A stretch of DNA of 64,000 bases, from positions 102,203 to 166,202 of the forward strand of contig JACEFZ010027759.1 of NCBI GenBank assembly GCA_014155875.1, read 5' to 3'. Each line of letters starts with the position of its first letter. Within the stretch, counting starts at the first letter, position 1. A program made the position numbers and the translations under genes. Source of the stretch: Cepaea nemoralis. Lineage: Eukaryota; Mollusca; Gastropoda; Stylommatophora; Helicidae. Below, one piece after another: positions 10,370-20,480 of the stretch. The notes beneath the pieces were generated by a model. The model searched no databases, was not told the origin of the DNA, and worked only from the letters and a program-made list of their open reading frames with translations.

Positions 10370-10800
10370 CTCGTTTGCTTTGAACTCAAGTGTAGTCCAT
10401 ACACACTACTTCTAGTAGTGCTGGACTGAATTTTGCGTGTGGATTAGCTTTCCCTATTAACAATGTCCCTCCCACTCCAAATTCAGAGGTACTTGTAATT
10501 TACGTCCCCAAGTCAAGAACGATAGGTCAACATTTTAGTCCAACTGTCTCCGGGAAGGTTAACCCGGTCAACAAATGCCCACAAAAGTCAGATGTGTCGG
10601 CCTAACGGCGCAAGAACGCAGCTTTGCTGTAAAGAGGCACAACGCAATCACGTCCGGGTGAAGAAAAAAAAAACTCTGGATGAACGCAGAAGAAGAAGAA
10701 GTCCAACTGTCTGGTGTAGGGGTTGAACCCCTTACCTCGGCATCAGCACACCAGATGTTTAAGAACATGCGTTCTTATCCATTCGGCCATGCTGATCTAA
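10370..10800 (-). mobile_element. tRNA-Ser/Leu-like SINE, family 2, carrying a nested insertion
   Basis: On the minus strand the head reads catggccgaatggataaga (box A) and ggggttcaacccctac (box B), with a long variable-arm-like stretch as in tRNA-Ser/Leu. The body continues to about 10370. A 150-bp element is nested at 10550-10699. Other copies are at 22690-22975 and 62835-63150, with a partial copy at 15770-15870. Confidence 0.8.
10550..10699 (+). mobile_element. Short (GAA)n-tailed retroelement nested in a SINE
   Basis: Begins ccgggaaggttaacccgg and ends in (GAA)n. It is flanked by the 13-base duplication agtccaactgtct (10537-10549 and 10700-10712). The related SINE at 22690-22975 shows the uninterrupted site near 22868. 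It is the plus-strand counterpart of the copy at 1533-1675. Confidence 0.88.
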
Positions 10801-11384
10801 ATATGTAAAGGGTATGAGCTATTACTATGATTGTGAATGTTTACAAGAATCAATCATCGATCGTTTATAAAATCACATACCCCACTGATCTCTAGGATAG
10901 TCTAATTGAATACCTGGCCATCTCAGATAAGAATTAAAAACAAGAGCACCCCCCCCCCCCTCCCTCCATTTGCAAGTTGCTTATGTTAACAATCCCACAG
11001 CTGTTGTAAATCACAAAGAGTAGGCCACAAGGATGCTGCCCTGGCAAAATTATTAGAAGAAAACAAACCTATCTGTTACCTTAGAAGACATCTATCTACA
11101 GGACGTGTGTCTTGCCCAGCACATGCCCAAGTTAGGCAGGCTGACCTATGAGCTACAGAGCTACACATAACTAGGTATGGTTAAAAGTTAGTTGCATATC
11201 CTTGACAGGATATAGCAATCATCCCCAGCATTTTGGGGCTGCTCATGATACTAGGTATGGTGCCCTTGCCTTAAAATGGGAATGAAAAACAAAGAACAAA
11301 CCACTATCCAGAGATCAGGGGCGAGTATGACATCACAGAGAAGACTTTCCTTAACTGGATTTAAAACCTGGTACTGTTCGAGTT
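10800..11384. other. Intron sequence, nothing recognised
   Basis: Part of PCID2 intron 5. It has a short poly-C run near 10950. agagtaggccacaaggatgc near 11020 weakly resembles 25014-25035, so an old repeat is possible. Confidence 0.5.
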
Positions 11385-11600
11385 GATGTGGTATGGTGGT
11401 TAGTGCACTTTCCTGTCGAGACAAAGGTCTGGGTTCAGTCCAGCTGATGCAGGGCTATCTTATACCCCCAGTATAGTTCTAGGCTTGACCCAGACTCATA
11501 AAAATGGGTGCCACCCCAGCTCATAAGTCATGGCCTAGGAAATATGAAGGCCTGACACTTCACACTCTAATGGCAGTGTGTAGCATGGGACTACATTCAC
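11385..11600 (+). mobile_element. tRNA-derived SINE, family 1 (diverged)
   Basis: Box A-like ggtatggtggttagtgc, box B-like gggttcagtcc, then body ggcttgacccagactc and aaaatgggtgcc. It is 3' truncated or diverged after about 11600. Confidence 0.65.
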
Positions 11601-11821
11601 CTGTTAACTTTATTTTTTGAGCAGGAGATGGATACTATACCTCCAAGCCACACATCCAGACATGCACATGATACTGCATGATACAAGAATTATAAGCGTT
11701 ATTTCTATAGAAGATTCAAATCCTGTTAAAGAACCCCAGTGTTCCACTTCTACAGTATATCCCCTATTAGAGTACAAGCCCTCAACCAACTCACGCGATG
11801 TCATCCTATACTCCGCTATTT

Positions 11822-11963
11822 CCTAGCTATCTCCTTGCCATGTCATTCTATCTTTGGCTCTCTCCTCACTGTGTCATCCTACCTTTGGCTATCTCCTCAC
11901 CATTTCATCCTATCTTTGGCTATCTCCTCACCATCTCGTCCTATCTTTGGCTATCTCCTGCAG
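11822..11963. repeat. 31-bp tandem repeat
   Basis: About four and a half copies of a unit with core tatctttggctatctcctca, spaced exactly 31 bases. It is open in all plus frames, but nothing supports coding. Confidence 0.9.
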
Positions 11964-12343
11964 TTCGCTCCATGTCTTGCCCATATTATTCAACTGTCTC
12001 AAGATCCCTTCTCTGTGTATTTTAGGTTTCTATTTCATTGGCCCTGTAGGTTCCAGTGAAAGGACTTTCTAGTTATGCAATTCTCAGATCTGGTAAATTA
12101 ATTCATATTTGTAGTTTATTTGTAACCGTTTTAGCAATTCACCATGTCTCTGATCCACAGAGCAGTACCGAGGTAAATATAATTCCGGAACTAGTTTTAG
12201 TTGTTTTTTTTGCCTTCCAGAAGTTTAATATCGCTATAAAATCTCCTCTTGTGTTTTGAATTCTTATAATAGTATCTCTATCACTTCCCCTATCTTCATC
12301 TAATCAATGTATAAACTTCAAATTGGGCTCGTTCAATACTCAC
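11964..12343. other. Intron sequence, possible old LINE debris
   Basis: AT-rich, just downstream of PCID2 exon 5. The minus strand weakly resembles a LINE thumb region, but no motif is secure. Confidence 0.35.
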
Positions 12344-12440
12344 ATTAACAGCAAACAACCTAAGGTCAAGACCAACAGCAAACATAACTGGCAGAGCCCA
12401 GTTCTCTTCCTTTTGAGACTGCAGAGCCTTTAGAAATGAT
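12344..12440 (-). CDS. PCID2: PCID2 exon 5
   Basis: A 97-bp exon encoding [20 protein letters not shown] then [12 protein letters not shown]. It contains the most recognisable PCID2 block, '[32 protein letters not shown]'. The acceptor ends cactatcag and the donor is gtgagt. A longer open frame runs through both splice sites, but its Met lies in intron sequence and is not the protein start. Confidence 0.95.
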
Positions 12441-12664
12441 CTGATAGTGAGGTCAAGGTATGTTTTATAATCAATTATAATATTAGATGATACAATGTTC
12501 ACTCATTAATATCATTAATTTTAAAAACATCAATCTTGTCATTATCTACAATAAATAGAACACTGCAGCACTTATAAATGCTATAAATTGTAAAAAAAAA
12601 CAAAAAACAGTAACGCACCATTTTACACGCCTTTATGAGTATTACAGATGGTGCTAGTCCAATA

Positions 12665-12960
12665 ATTTTTATGAGAGCTGCGGTAGCGTAGTGGCTAGAT
12701 GCTTGCCTGCTAGCCCAAAAGCCATGGGTTTGATTTGCATTAATGAGGATTTGAATTTTACAAGTTTACCTGGGCTCCTAGGTCACCCCGCCCCCAGTCT
12801 AAAATGGGTACCATAAAATGTCTTGAGAAGTAAAAGTGGCCGGTGTGATACAAACCACATGACCCACGGAGCGCCGATTGGTCTATACAAATATGGGCCT
12901 AGCACAAGATGCCCAATGCACCTTAAGGCAAGTAAAAGGGTTCCTTACTTTTTTTTCAAC
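12665..12960 (+). mobile_element. tRNA-derived SINE, family 1, fairly complete
   Basis: Box A gtagcgtagtggctagatg and box B gggtttgatttgc, followed by the body with cagtctaaaatgggtacc and the 3' part ccttaaggcaagtaaaaggg. This copy is a good reference for the family's 3' end and shows which SINE the hAT element at 5505 split. Confidence 0.8.
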
Positions 12961-13350
12961 AATATTTGTATAGACTAATCAGCATTCAATGGGCAATTTG
13001 ATCAATATTATGCCGGTGATGTCCAGGTCATTTCCTGATATCCATTTTAGGCTCAGTCAACCCAGCAGACCAGGTCAATTTGTTTAACTGTCATTTACTG
13101 CCTATATAGTACCTTGAGGTCTATGGCTGGGGTGGGGCGCTTGAACCTGAGGAATTAAGGCTGCCTGGCTAGTGTAATCGCCGCGAACTGTGCAGGCTAG
13201 GTTTTTGTTTTTTTTTATTTGAAACCCGGGTCTCCCGAAGATAATCTGGCATTCTAGTCTTTGGCCAGCCGCTCCTCAATTTGTTTAACATCTGCCTCAA
13301 CTGGGATTCAAACACATGACCACTGGGCCAACAGGCATGCATAATGCTGC
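12961..13350 (-). mobile_element. tRNA-derived SINE, family 1, carrying a nested SINE
   Basis: The minus strand starts near gcctgttggcccagtggtca with box B tgtttgaatccc, and continues with ggttgactgagcctaaaatgg to the tail. It is interrupted by 187 bp at 13089-13275. It lies tail-to-tail with the copy at 12665-12960, forming an inverted pair of about 300 bp arms. Confidence 0.78.
13089..13275 (-). mobile_element. SINE nested in a SINE
   Basis: A 187-bp insert flanked by the 14-base duplication tcaatttgtttaac (13075-13088 and 13276-13289). On the minus strand it has a tRNA-like head, gcggctggccaaagactag then cccgggtttcaaat, followed by an A-rich stretch. Removing it and one duplication restores an uninterrupted family 1 SINE. 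Confidence 0.85.
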
Positions 13351-13394
13351 AAGTGTCATCAGCTGATTGATTTATTAAATCTGTATAATTTTCT

Positions 13395-14080
13395 CACGTC
13401 ATATATTAAACAGAGACCATTAGAGAAGATTTCCACAAACAAACAAGGTGAGGATCTAAAAGATGCATTAGCAGACATGGATCTTATTTGCCTAAATGAT
13501 GGCAGAATCACCAAAAGGTCAGCAGATAAGGTGACTGTAAACAGCGTGATTGACCTATTCTTGGTATCATCAGTTTCACCTCAGACTGCCACTGATATGT
13601 CTTTGATGATCACAGCAGTGACCATTATCCCTGCATTGTGTGAATCAAAAAGTATGGCAATGTCAGACAAAGATTAATGATAGATCCCTTCAAGATAACC
13701 ACAAGTCGGCATAACACCATCAATGAACACATTCATAAAGGTCCACTGGCTTCATACAACATGAGTGGTTTGACACAACATTACAATTAATCCAGCCAAC
13801 TTTCTTCTATGTATCGGGGCACTCAGGTGTAAAAGACAACAAGCGAGCCAATCGTTTGGCAGACATGGCAATGATCGAGGAGGAAAGGGCAATGAACAGG
13901 CCAGACATCGTGAGTGCCATAAGACATGAAGGACAAACAGCTTGGGAATTTGCTTCCTTATCCAGCGTGAAAGAGATGTGAGTGAAGAGCAGAGCTGTCA
14001 GACATTCAAGGGTACAAAACCTGGTTAATCAACACAGAACGGAGGAAATCAGTAGATAAATGCTCCTCTCCTGCTAGGCC
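13395..14080 (+). pseudogene. Internally deleted I-type LINE (endonuclease joined to RNase H)
   Basis: The first part encodes GEDLKDALADMDLICLNDGR then an S-x-IDLF motif and a degraded SDHYP, typical of the end of an apurinic-like endonuclease domain. From about 13795 the frame shifts to FFYVSGHSGVKDNKRANRLA, the end of an RNase H domain. The whole reverse transcriptase is missing between them. Confidence 0.65.
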
Positions 14081-14454
14081 ATCTAAATATTGTCTTTATC
14101 TGCTCTTAACCACTTCCTAACTTCTTTATTAGCTTCTCTGTATTTTTAATGGGTTCTCTCTGACTTTAGTAGCTCTGATATTGTTTTTGTTTAAATCTGA
14201 TTTTTTATATTTTACTTTTCTTCTAGTTTTTCATAGTTTTGAACATTATGTATGCTTTTGTTTTCATTTCCCTTTCCCAGGGATTTCTATATGTGATTCG
14301 TTGTTTCTGATGCTTTCATCCTGCTGCTAGGGGTCATCTGTACTCACCTTGACCCCTAACTGTTGCAGAACCAAGAACTTACTAGAGACTGTGACCATAA
14401 ATTGGTTCTTATTTTCTAGCACTATGTGCTGGTCATAATTGTTTAAGCTTAAAC

Positions 14455-14715
14455 TAAGGTCTAAATGCGGTCTCCGTGGCAATGGCATTGCGGGCGCGAT
14501 TTGTTATGCCGCTTACCCGTGTTCGAAACACAGTGGTGACCGATTTGGCAGCAGACCATGTCTCGCTGGTTTTAACATGTTGGTATGGGAGCCGGTCGTT
14601 CAGAAAGCAATGGCAAACTACTTAATGTAAAATTTGCCAAGACATCAACAACAGCAGTAAATTGCTGGTGTTGACTGCAACAGTACTGTAAAGGGTATGC
14701 AACTTTTTAAAAAAA
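14455..14715 (+). mobile_element. tRNA-derived SINE, family 3
   Basis: A tRNA-like head with ggtctccgtggcaatggc (box A region) and gtgttcgaaacac (box B), with ends ggtctcc and ggtgacc that could pair. It is followed by a body with gttcagaaagcaatggcaaa and an A-rich end near 14710. Only one copy is seen here. Confidence 0.6.
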
Positions 14716-14776
14716 GGTCTAAATGTTTAAATGGTTTTTATTATTTTTTAAACTATTGTGCATTTTTTTTTCTCAA

Positions 14777-15466
14777 CCCTTTACCGGGCAAGGCGTCCCG
14801 GGAACGTTTCTACCCCTGAACGGGCAATCTGTCTGAAACCGCCCTGTGACTATTATGCATTGTAAAAATGCGATCTCTTGGCTTTCCGAGACTTCCGATT
14901 GTCTACTTTCGGTTTCGCTGATAGCTTGACAACGTGGCCGCCATTCGCAAGCGTGCACTTTGAATTTGAACGGATTTTTAAAATAGTTTTTGTGGGTTTT
15001 ACACTTTGCATTTCAAAATGGATTTCGACAATTCTTCAAGTGATAGCGGAGATTTCGCTGGGTTCAATTCAAGTGACATTGAAAGGCACGAAGTTAACTA
15101 TTAATCAGAGCTAGATATCGGTGATCGGCGTTACTTTGCGTTAGCAGTCATGAGTCGGACTTTAAAGAAAGTGATTATGATTCAGAAAATATGTTTGTAA
15201 ATTGCTGTATAGATGGCTGACAATCACAAACAATATGTTGTATTTTGTAAATATTTGTGTTCATGTGTGGATTAGCGGCATCATTCACATTAGTAAAATA
15301 TTCTGCATGCTTTTCCCTTCATTTTGCTGTTTATTTGACTAAAATCTGTTGAGTAACAACTTATATGTGATATTTTTACTAACGTAACCCAAAACTTTAC
15401 CAAACCTCAAAATTCTACTTCCCCGTTCACGGCTACAAAACAGACAAACGTCTGCCCAGTATAGGG
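14777..15466 (+). mobile_element. piggyBac-type MITE
   Basis: The ends ccctttaccgggcaaggcg and (reverse complement) ccctatactgggcagacg form terminal inverted repeats, about 12 of the first 15 bases identical. The flanks are TCAA (14773-14776) and TTAA (15467-15470), matching the piggyBac TTAA target with one substitution. Near 15018 it keeps a start MDFDNSSSDSGDFAGFNSSD, like the acidic N-terminus of piggyBac transposases, but the rest is deleted. It lies 46 bp from PCID2 exon 4. Confidence 0.82.
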
Positions 15467-15515
15467 TTAAAACTAGTTTACAACAAGACAACAAACGTTA
15501 ACATCAAGAGGATAC

Positions 15516-15581
15516 TGGACAACAACAGCTTGACTATTGTAAGCCTCAGCAAAATCATGGTTTGCAACAGCCCAACAGCAT
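15516..15581 (-). CDS. PCID2: PCID2 exon 4
   Basis: A 66-bp exon encoding CCWAVANHDFAEAYNSQAVV followed by VQ, which aligns with the PCID2 segment '[22 protein letters not shown]'. The acceptor ends ttgttgcag and the donor is gtatcc, weaker than the other donors. The Gln codon is split (CA plus A of exon 5), and both splice phases close exactly. A piggyBac MITE ends only 46 bases downstream on the minus strand (15470), so it sits very close to this donor. Confidence 0.9.
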
Positions 15582-15769
15582 CTGCAACAAATCTAAAAAA
15601 AACATGAACTGTAAGACTCTGCTTTCTGTTTTTAGGGTTTCAGTATCTTCTTTTTTCATAGGGGCGTTTGTCCTGACAAGGATGGTGGATTTAGCAACTC
15701 AAACAAATCTGGCAGTGAGTTCGGATGAACAGATGCCTGTTATCATAAATGTAGCTTTGTTTTTTTAAC

Positions 15770-15870
15770 ATTCACTCGCTTTGAACTCAAGTATAGTTCA
15801 TACAAGTGCTACTACTTCTAGTGCACAGGACTGATTTTTGTGTGTGCATTTTAAATGTAACTGTGTTTAC
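15770..15870 (-). mobile_element. Partial tRNA-Ser/Leu-like SINE, family 2
   Basis: Matches the distal (3') part of the copies at 10370 and 62835 (ttgaactcaagtatagttca, acttctagtgca). The tRNA-like head is missing. Confidence 0.6.
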
Positions 15871-15904
15871 TTGTTTCATTTAATTTTGAGTGCACTGTAA
15901 AATT

Positions 15905-16042
15905 CTCTCTCTCTGTCTGTCTCTGTGTGGGTGGGTGTATGTGTGGGTGGGTGGGTGGGTGTGTGTGTGTGTGGGTGTGTGTGTGTGTGGGTGTGTGTGT
16001 GTGGGTGTGTGTGTGTGTGGGTGTGTGTGTGTGTGTGTGTGT

Positions 16043-16094
<52 letters not shown>

Positions 16095-16095
16095 C
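15905..16095. repeat. (GT)n microsatellite with GGGT variants
   Basis: About 190 bp of GT repeats with interspersed ggg, preceded by a short CT run. Open His/Thr and Val/Cys frames here are artefacts. Confidence 0.97.
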
Positions 16096-16329
16096 ACGCG
16101 AGTGTATGTGGGCATGCGTGCGTGCCACCCATCATTATCATTTACTTTGTCAACCCTTGGGCAGGTTGTGAAGTATCCTGATCTGTCCATTCCATTGTTC
16201 TCTGCCTTTATCACTATCTTTATTTAATTCCTTGTAATGCATTGAAATATCTAAGCATGCCTGTTTTATAACTGTTGTCCTTGGACTACCCATTAACCCT
16301 TTCCTATTTCCCCAAAATGTTGTGTCCTC

Positions 16330-16800
16330 TAGTACTATCTTTGGTGTTTCTTCATGTCTTAAGGTGTGACCAACCCATGGCAGTTATTACCCTGCCTCAT
16401 ATAGTCCTAGCTTTTTGATACATTAAAAAGTCTTCTTTGTTGTTATATTTCAAGATCTTGTTCATTTGTCAATTTGCCCAATCCAGCTTGTTCTTGTCAT
16501 TTCTCAGTAACACCACATCTCAAACACCTCTTTAAGTTTCTCATCACATATATTCATTGTATATTTCAGAACCATTTAAAATGACAGGTCAGATGTACAT
16601 TAAAATAATTATTTTTCGTTCATCAAGTGGTATATTTTTTAAAGTTAGGGTTCTTTGTTTTTCTCTAAATGTCTTCTTTGCCATCCTGATTCTAATTATA
16701 ATATCTCTGTCCCATCCAGTAGCCACAAATTATATTTCACTGTGTGTTACCATGAAACTGAATGGGTGCCAAATCTATATTATTAGAAGAAATGCTCTTA
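16330..16800 (-). pseudogene. Decayed LINE reverse transcriptase C-terminus
   Basis: The minus strand gives, across frames, GWDRDIIIRIRMAKKTFREK then LTLKNIPLDERKIIILMYI. This resembles the thumb region 'IKSRIAMAKKAF...LRKKLIKCYVWSV'. Several stops are present. Confidence 0.5.
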
Positions 16801-16814
16801 ATGTCCGCCTGTCA

Positions 16815-17065
16815 AAGATTCCATCCTACACCAGTTGTCAACCAAGGCTTAGGGCCTGGTCTGCCCAGCTATGACACTTAGTCTTTAGGTTGCATGTCCT
16901 CGCACCAGGATAAGGCTTATACCCTCCCAATTGCGCTCGTCCACCCGAATCCATTGGCACGATATAGGGTGTTGGATTTGGTGAACACCGCTCAACATTC
17001 AGCACTAACATAAAGCAGGTAGTGCCTTCTACTGTCAAATGGTAGTTCAGTCATATCTAAGACAA
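16815..17065. repeat. Copy of the interspersed repeat also at 9060
   Basis: Shares ccaaggcttagggcctggt, tttaggttgcat, ccaggataaggctt and cccaattgcgctc with 9380-9610. Confidence 0.75.
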
Positions 17066-17099
17066 TAACTTTTCAATAGATTAATTAAATATATTCAAA

Positions 17100-17800
17100 A
17101 CTGAGTTTGGCTGCAATGAATTTCCAATATTTCTGTTTCTTGCTTTTATGGTACTCTAAAAGACTGCTGTTTCTCTATCTCTTTATATTATCTTCTCACT
17201 TGTATCATTGTCCCCATGTTATTGGCCCACCTTCAACTTCTCCATTCACTGTGGTTTTTATAAGAATGTCATCTACTTTCATGTGGTCAAAACATTTGAT
17301 TTGTTTCTTTTTAAAATTTCTTCTACAATATCTCTGTTTATTATCTCTATGGGCAGTCATGGTTTGCCATCTCACAAGATCACCAGTCTTGGATCAGATT
17401 ATCCACCCAGACATTTATCTCAATGTCTTCTCCCTTTGCTCTTTTCACATCAATCTTGCCAGTCGCCACTTAGCTTTTGAGTATTTTTCCCTCCTAACGA
17501 ATCCAAAACATCTTGACTGTTTAATTTCTCTTTCTCTAATTTATGGTTTTCATTTTTTTTTTTTTTAAGGACTGTCTCCTTGGTTTTTCTCTTAGCTCAT
17601 GGTATTCTGTGCATTTTCCTAAGAAACAACACTTCTACCGTCATTAGATGTTTCTCAGTTTGTCTGTTTATTGTCCTTGTTTCACATGCATACAACAATA
17701 CAGGCTCTATATAACACTTCAACATAACCTATAATAATCTTTTACCATCTGTCTGATTATTCCCAGCTTATTAATGACTCTACATGTGTTCATTTTTCAA
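17100..17800 (-). pseudogene. Decayed LINE 3' region
   Basis: AT-rich, with open plus frames that are not convincing. The minus strand resembles the LINE C-terminal debris at 16330, 20020 and 24130 (a 'FDHMKVDDILIK'-like stretch). Assignment is weak. Confidence 0.3.
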
Positions 17801-17879
17801 AAAGCAACCTCTTCTGAAGTATGTCAACATTTACATTACAATAAAATATGAAGTTGGCAGCAGTTAAGCTAAGCTGCAC

Positions 17880-18345
17880 ATACTGATACTGGCACATTGC
17901 CATCTTGACAGATGATAGTTTGCTACATTCATCATCATCTCATCATGTTCTTTGCACCTTGCAGTGTCGAAGTGAAGTTACATTGTGCTTCAAAACAGGC
18001 ATAATAACCTCTCCAGAGAACAAAGCCTGGGCTGAATTTTAGAGACTGTGTTGCCCATGCAGGATGATCCCTTTCTCAGCCTGTCCTATCGACTCTAAAG
18101 GATATGTAACACTGATACATCTGAAACAAGACAAGCTACTGAAGATGCCAGATCAGCAAAGCAATGATCTTACTGTCAGCTTGTTGGATCTTTGATCTTA
18201 GACCAGCTGCCTACCAAGGCTTAGGGCCTAGTTTGCTCTGCCGTGACATTTAGACTTTAAGTTGCATTTTCTCCCACCAGGATAAGGCTTGTAGCCTTCC
18301 AGTTGTGTTCCTCTGCCCATAGTCATTTGCACAATGTATGGTGTA
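17880..18345. repeat. Copy of the interspersed repeat also at 9060
   Basis: Shares gccatcttgacagatgatag, gcatgatccctttctcag and gcttagggcctagtttgc with the 9060-9650 copy. It includes a short extra stretch near 17928-17975. Confidence 0.7.
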
Positions 18346-18788
18346 AAGTCTTTACTAAAAACACAATGATAAGTGATAGAGTAAATGCTACAGGTTTAAA
18401 GCCTTCATCAGCATACAAACATAAAGACAAGATGATACTAATATGAATACATGAATATATAAAAAATATTTTGTCTTTTTTTGTTTTTGTTAACTATGAA
18501 GTGTCCAGTCACTTATGATTGCATTTTTTAAAGCTGCTAAACTATATGCTTTCCACTGTCTTAAGCTCATTGTATTTTTTCATATACTACATTAATTGTA
18601 TTCTTCATTTTCATATTGCTTGAACTCCAATAAATAATGTATTTTATTATGCTTCTGTAAAGATTACTTTTTACAATGTTTTTCATCTTTCATTCCATCT
18701 TAACATCATCATTTGCACCTTCATTGGCACCTTGCTGTTTTGACAGACGATAGTTTGTTACATTGTGCAATAAAAAAAGGCATAATAA

Positions 18789-19535
18789 CTACAGCCCATG
18801 GAGGTAGCGAATGTGACTGATCAGGCCAATTCGCGCTGTAGATATTTGTTCACAATGGATGCATGTGAACACATCATCATCTTCACCATCACACCCCATC
18901 TTACGTCTCACGCGCTCAGTGTGTGACCTATCTGCAATCATTTTCTCCTTTGTCTTTATTCCATTTCTGATATTTGCCCTCCATGCAACACGTTCAGCGG
19001 CGACTTGCTCCCAATGTGCATTATCAATGCCTGTATCAATCATGTCCCGCTTACACACATCTTTGTATCGTAGTAGAGGCCGACCCTGAAATCTCTTACC
19101 CATCTGTAATTCACCAAAAAGATGTCCTTTGGTATTCTACCATCATCCATCCTCCTAACGTGTCCTATCCATCTAAGTCTACGAAGACTGAGCATGGAAT
19201 AAACCGTCACACAACCTGATCTTTCCAATACTTCAGTATTTGTGATTTTGTCTTGCCACTTAATACCAAGTATTCTTTGCAGACACCACATATGAAAGCT
19301 GTTTAAACGTTTCTCTTGGTGTAAGTAAGTTGACCAGGCTTCACTGCCATAAAGAAGAGTACTAAGGACACAGGCTTGATAGACAAGGAATTTTGTTTTG
19401 GCAGTAAGCTTCCTGTTCTCCCAGACTCTTTTTGTTAACCTGTTCATTGTTATTGCTGCCTTACCAATCCTGATGTTGATTTCCTGATCTAGGGATAATT
19501 TGCTATTTACCTCTGATCCTAAATATGTTAAGACC
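18789..19535 (-). pseudogene. LINE reverse transcriptase C-terminus with a zinc finger, inserted in an interspersed repeat
   Basis: The minus strand encodes RIGKAAITMNRLTKRVWENR, LYGSEAWSTYLHQEKRL, LQRILGIKWQDKITNTEVLE, LRRLRWIGHVRRMDD, then KRFQGRPLLRYKDVCKRDM and a final finger with C-x2-C and H-x4-H (CIHCEQ...LISHIRYLH). One frame shift lies near 19050-19100. The reverse transcriptase core is missing. The fragment interrupts a copy of the 9060-type repeat, whose two parts flank it at 18715-18788 and 19540-19640. A related fragment is at 60430-61005. Confidence 0.8.
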
Positions 19536-19640
19536 AGGAATGGAGCTATATTTCTCCATAGCACAAAGCCTGGGCTGAAATATAAAGACTATATGTTGCC
19601 CATGCAGCATGATTCCTCTCTCGGCTGCCTGGTTCACTCC

Positions 19641-19722
19641 ACACATACAGTATCTTAACAGATATCTAAATAAGTAACTGAATTGTAATTCTGGTGATGA
19701 ACAATCAATATTAGCCTATATG
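19641..19722. other. Short spacer before the 49-bp repeat
   Basis: No feature supported. Confidence 0.5.
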
Positions 19723-19970
19723 GTGAAGTCATCTATGCCTCAACAAGCTCCTAGATTATGAGAGAAGGTAAGTGAAGTCATCTATGCCTCAACAAGCTCC
19801 TAGATTATGAGAGAAGGTAAGTGAAGTCATCTATGCCTCAACAAGCTCCTAGATTATGAGAGAAGGTAAGTGAAGTCATCTATGCCTCAACAAGCTCCTA
19901 GATTATGAGAGAAGGTAAGTGAAGGCATCTATGCCTCAACAAGCTCCTAGATTATGAGAGAAGGTAAGTG
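19723..19970. repeat. 49-bp tandem repeat, five copies
   Basis: Five nearly identical units starting gtgaagtcatctatgcctca, spaced exactly 49 bases. The fourth-to-fifth boundary carries one change (gaaggcat). Each unit contains gagaaggtaagt, a splice-donor-like string, but on the plus strand, opposite to PCID2. Confidence 0.97.
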
Positions 19971-20019
19971 ATGGTAAATGCTAACAAAGACACAACATCA
20001 TCATGTGCCATGATGATAA

Positions 20020-20480
20020 ACATGGCCGGCCATCTCACACAACCACCAGCCTTGGTGGATCAGGTCCCTGGTCTTGTCCCAATTATGCTGTGGCCAAACA
20101 TCCAGGTATTTATCACTTTGCCATTCCCTAGAAATTTGTCTATCAATTTTGCCAGTTGTCATCAAGTTTTCAAATTATAATGTGCCCAAAAAAATGTTGA
20201 CTGTTTACATCAAATTTCTCTAATGAAGTTACGCTTTCATTTGTGTCTTCTTGTTTTTCTGTCTGCTTATGGCATTCTTTGCATTTTCCTCAGAAACTTT
20301 ATTTCCACTGCCACTAGATATTTCTCAGCTTGTCTGGTCATTGTCCATGCATGCAACCTATAATAAATGTTCTATATAATATTTCAACACCCTGTTTCTC
20401 ACTGTATTTGACTGTTTCGTATTGATGAGTATGTTTTCAAAAGGCTACTTTTACCATGTTGATTCTTGTTCTAGTCTCTA
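20020..20480 (-). pseudogene. Decayed LINE 3' region
   Basis: The minus strand resembles the LINE debris at 17100 and 24130. Frames are fully broken and the assignment is weak. Confidence 0.3.

Noticed and set aside
12296..12502. 68-residue frame taken as a complete protein
   Set aside because: Only the middle part is PCID2 exon 5; both ends are intron sequence beyond clear splice sites.
12665..12735. Box A/box B tRNA-like heads as true tRNA genes (also 10730-10790, 14455-14530, 32505-32590, 62835-63150)
   Set aside because: Box B is degenerate, cloverleaf pairing is poor, and each is followed by a repeated body; they are SINE heads.
18360..18415. Hammerhead-ribozyme-like string (minus strand gctgatgaaggctttaaacc)
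   Set aside because: The ctgatga-type core is present, but the expected gaaac after stem II reads gtagc, and no cleavage-site helix fits. It may be an old relic, not a supportable ribozyme.
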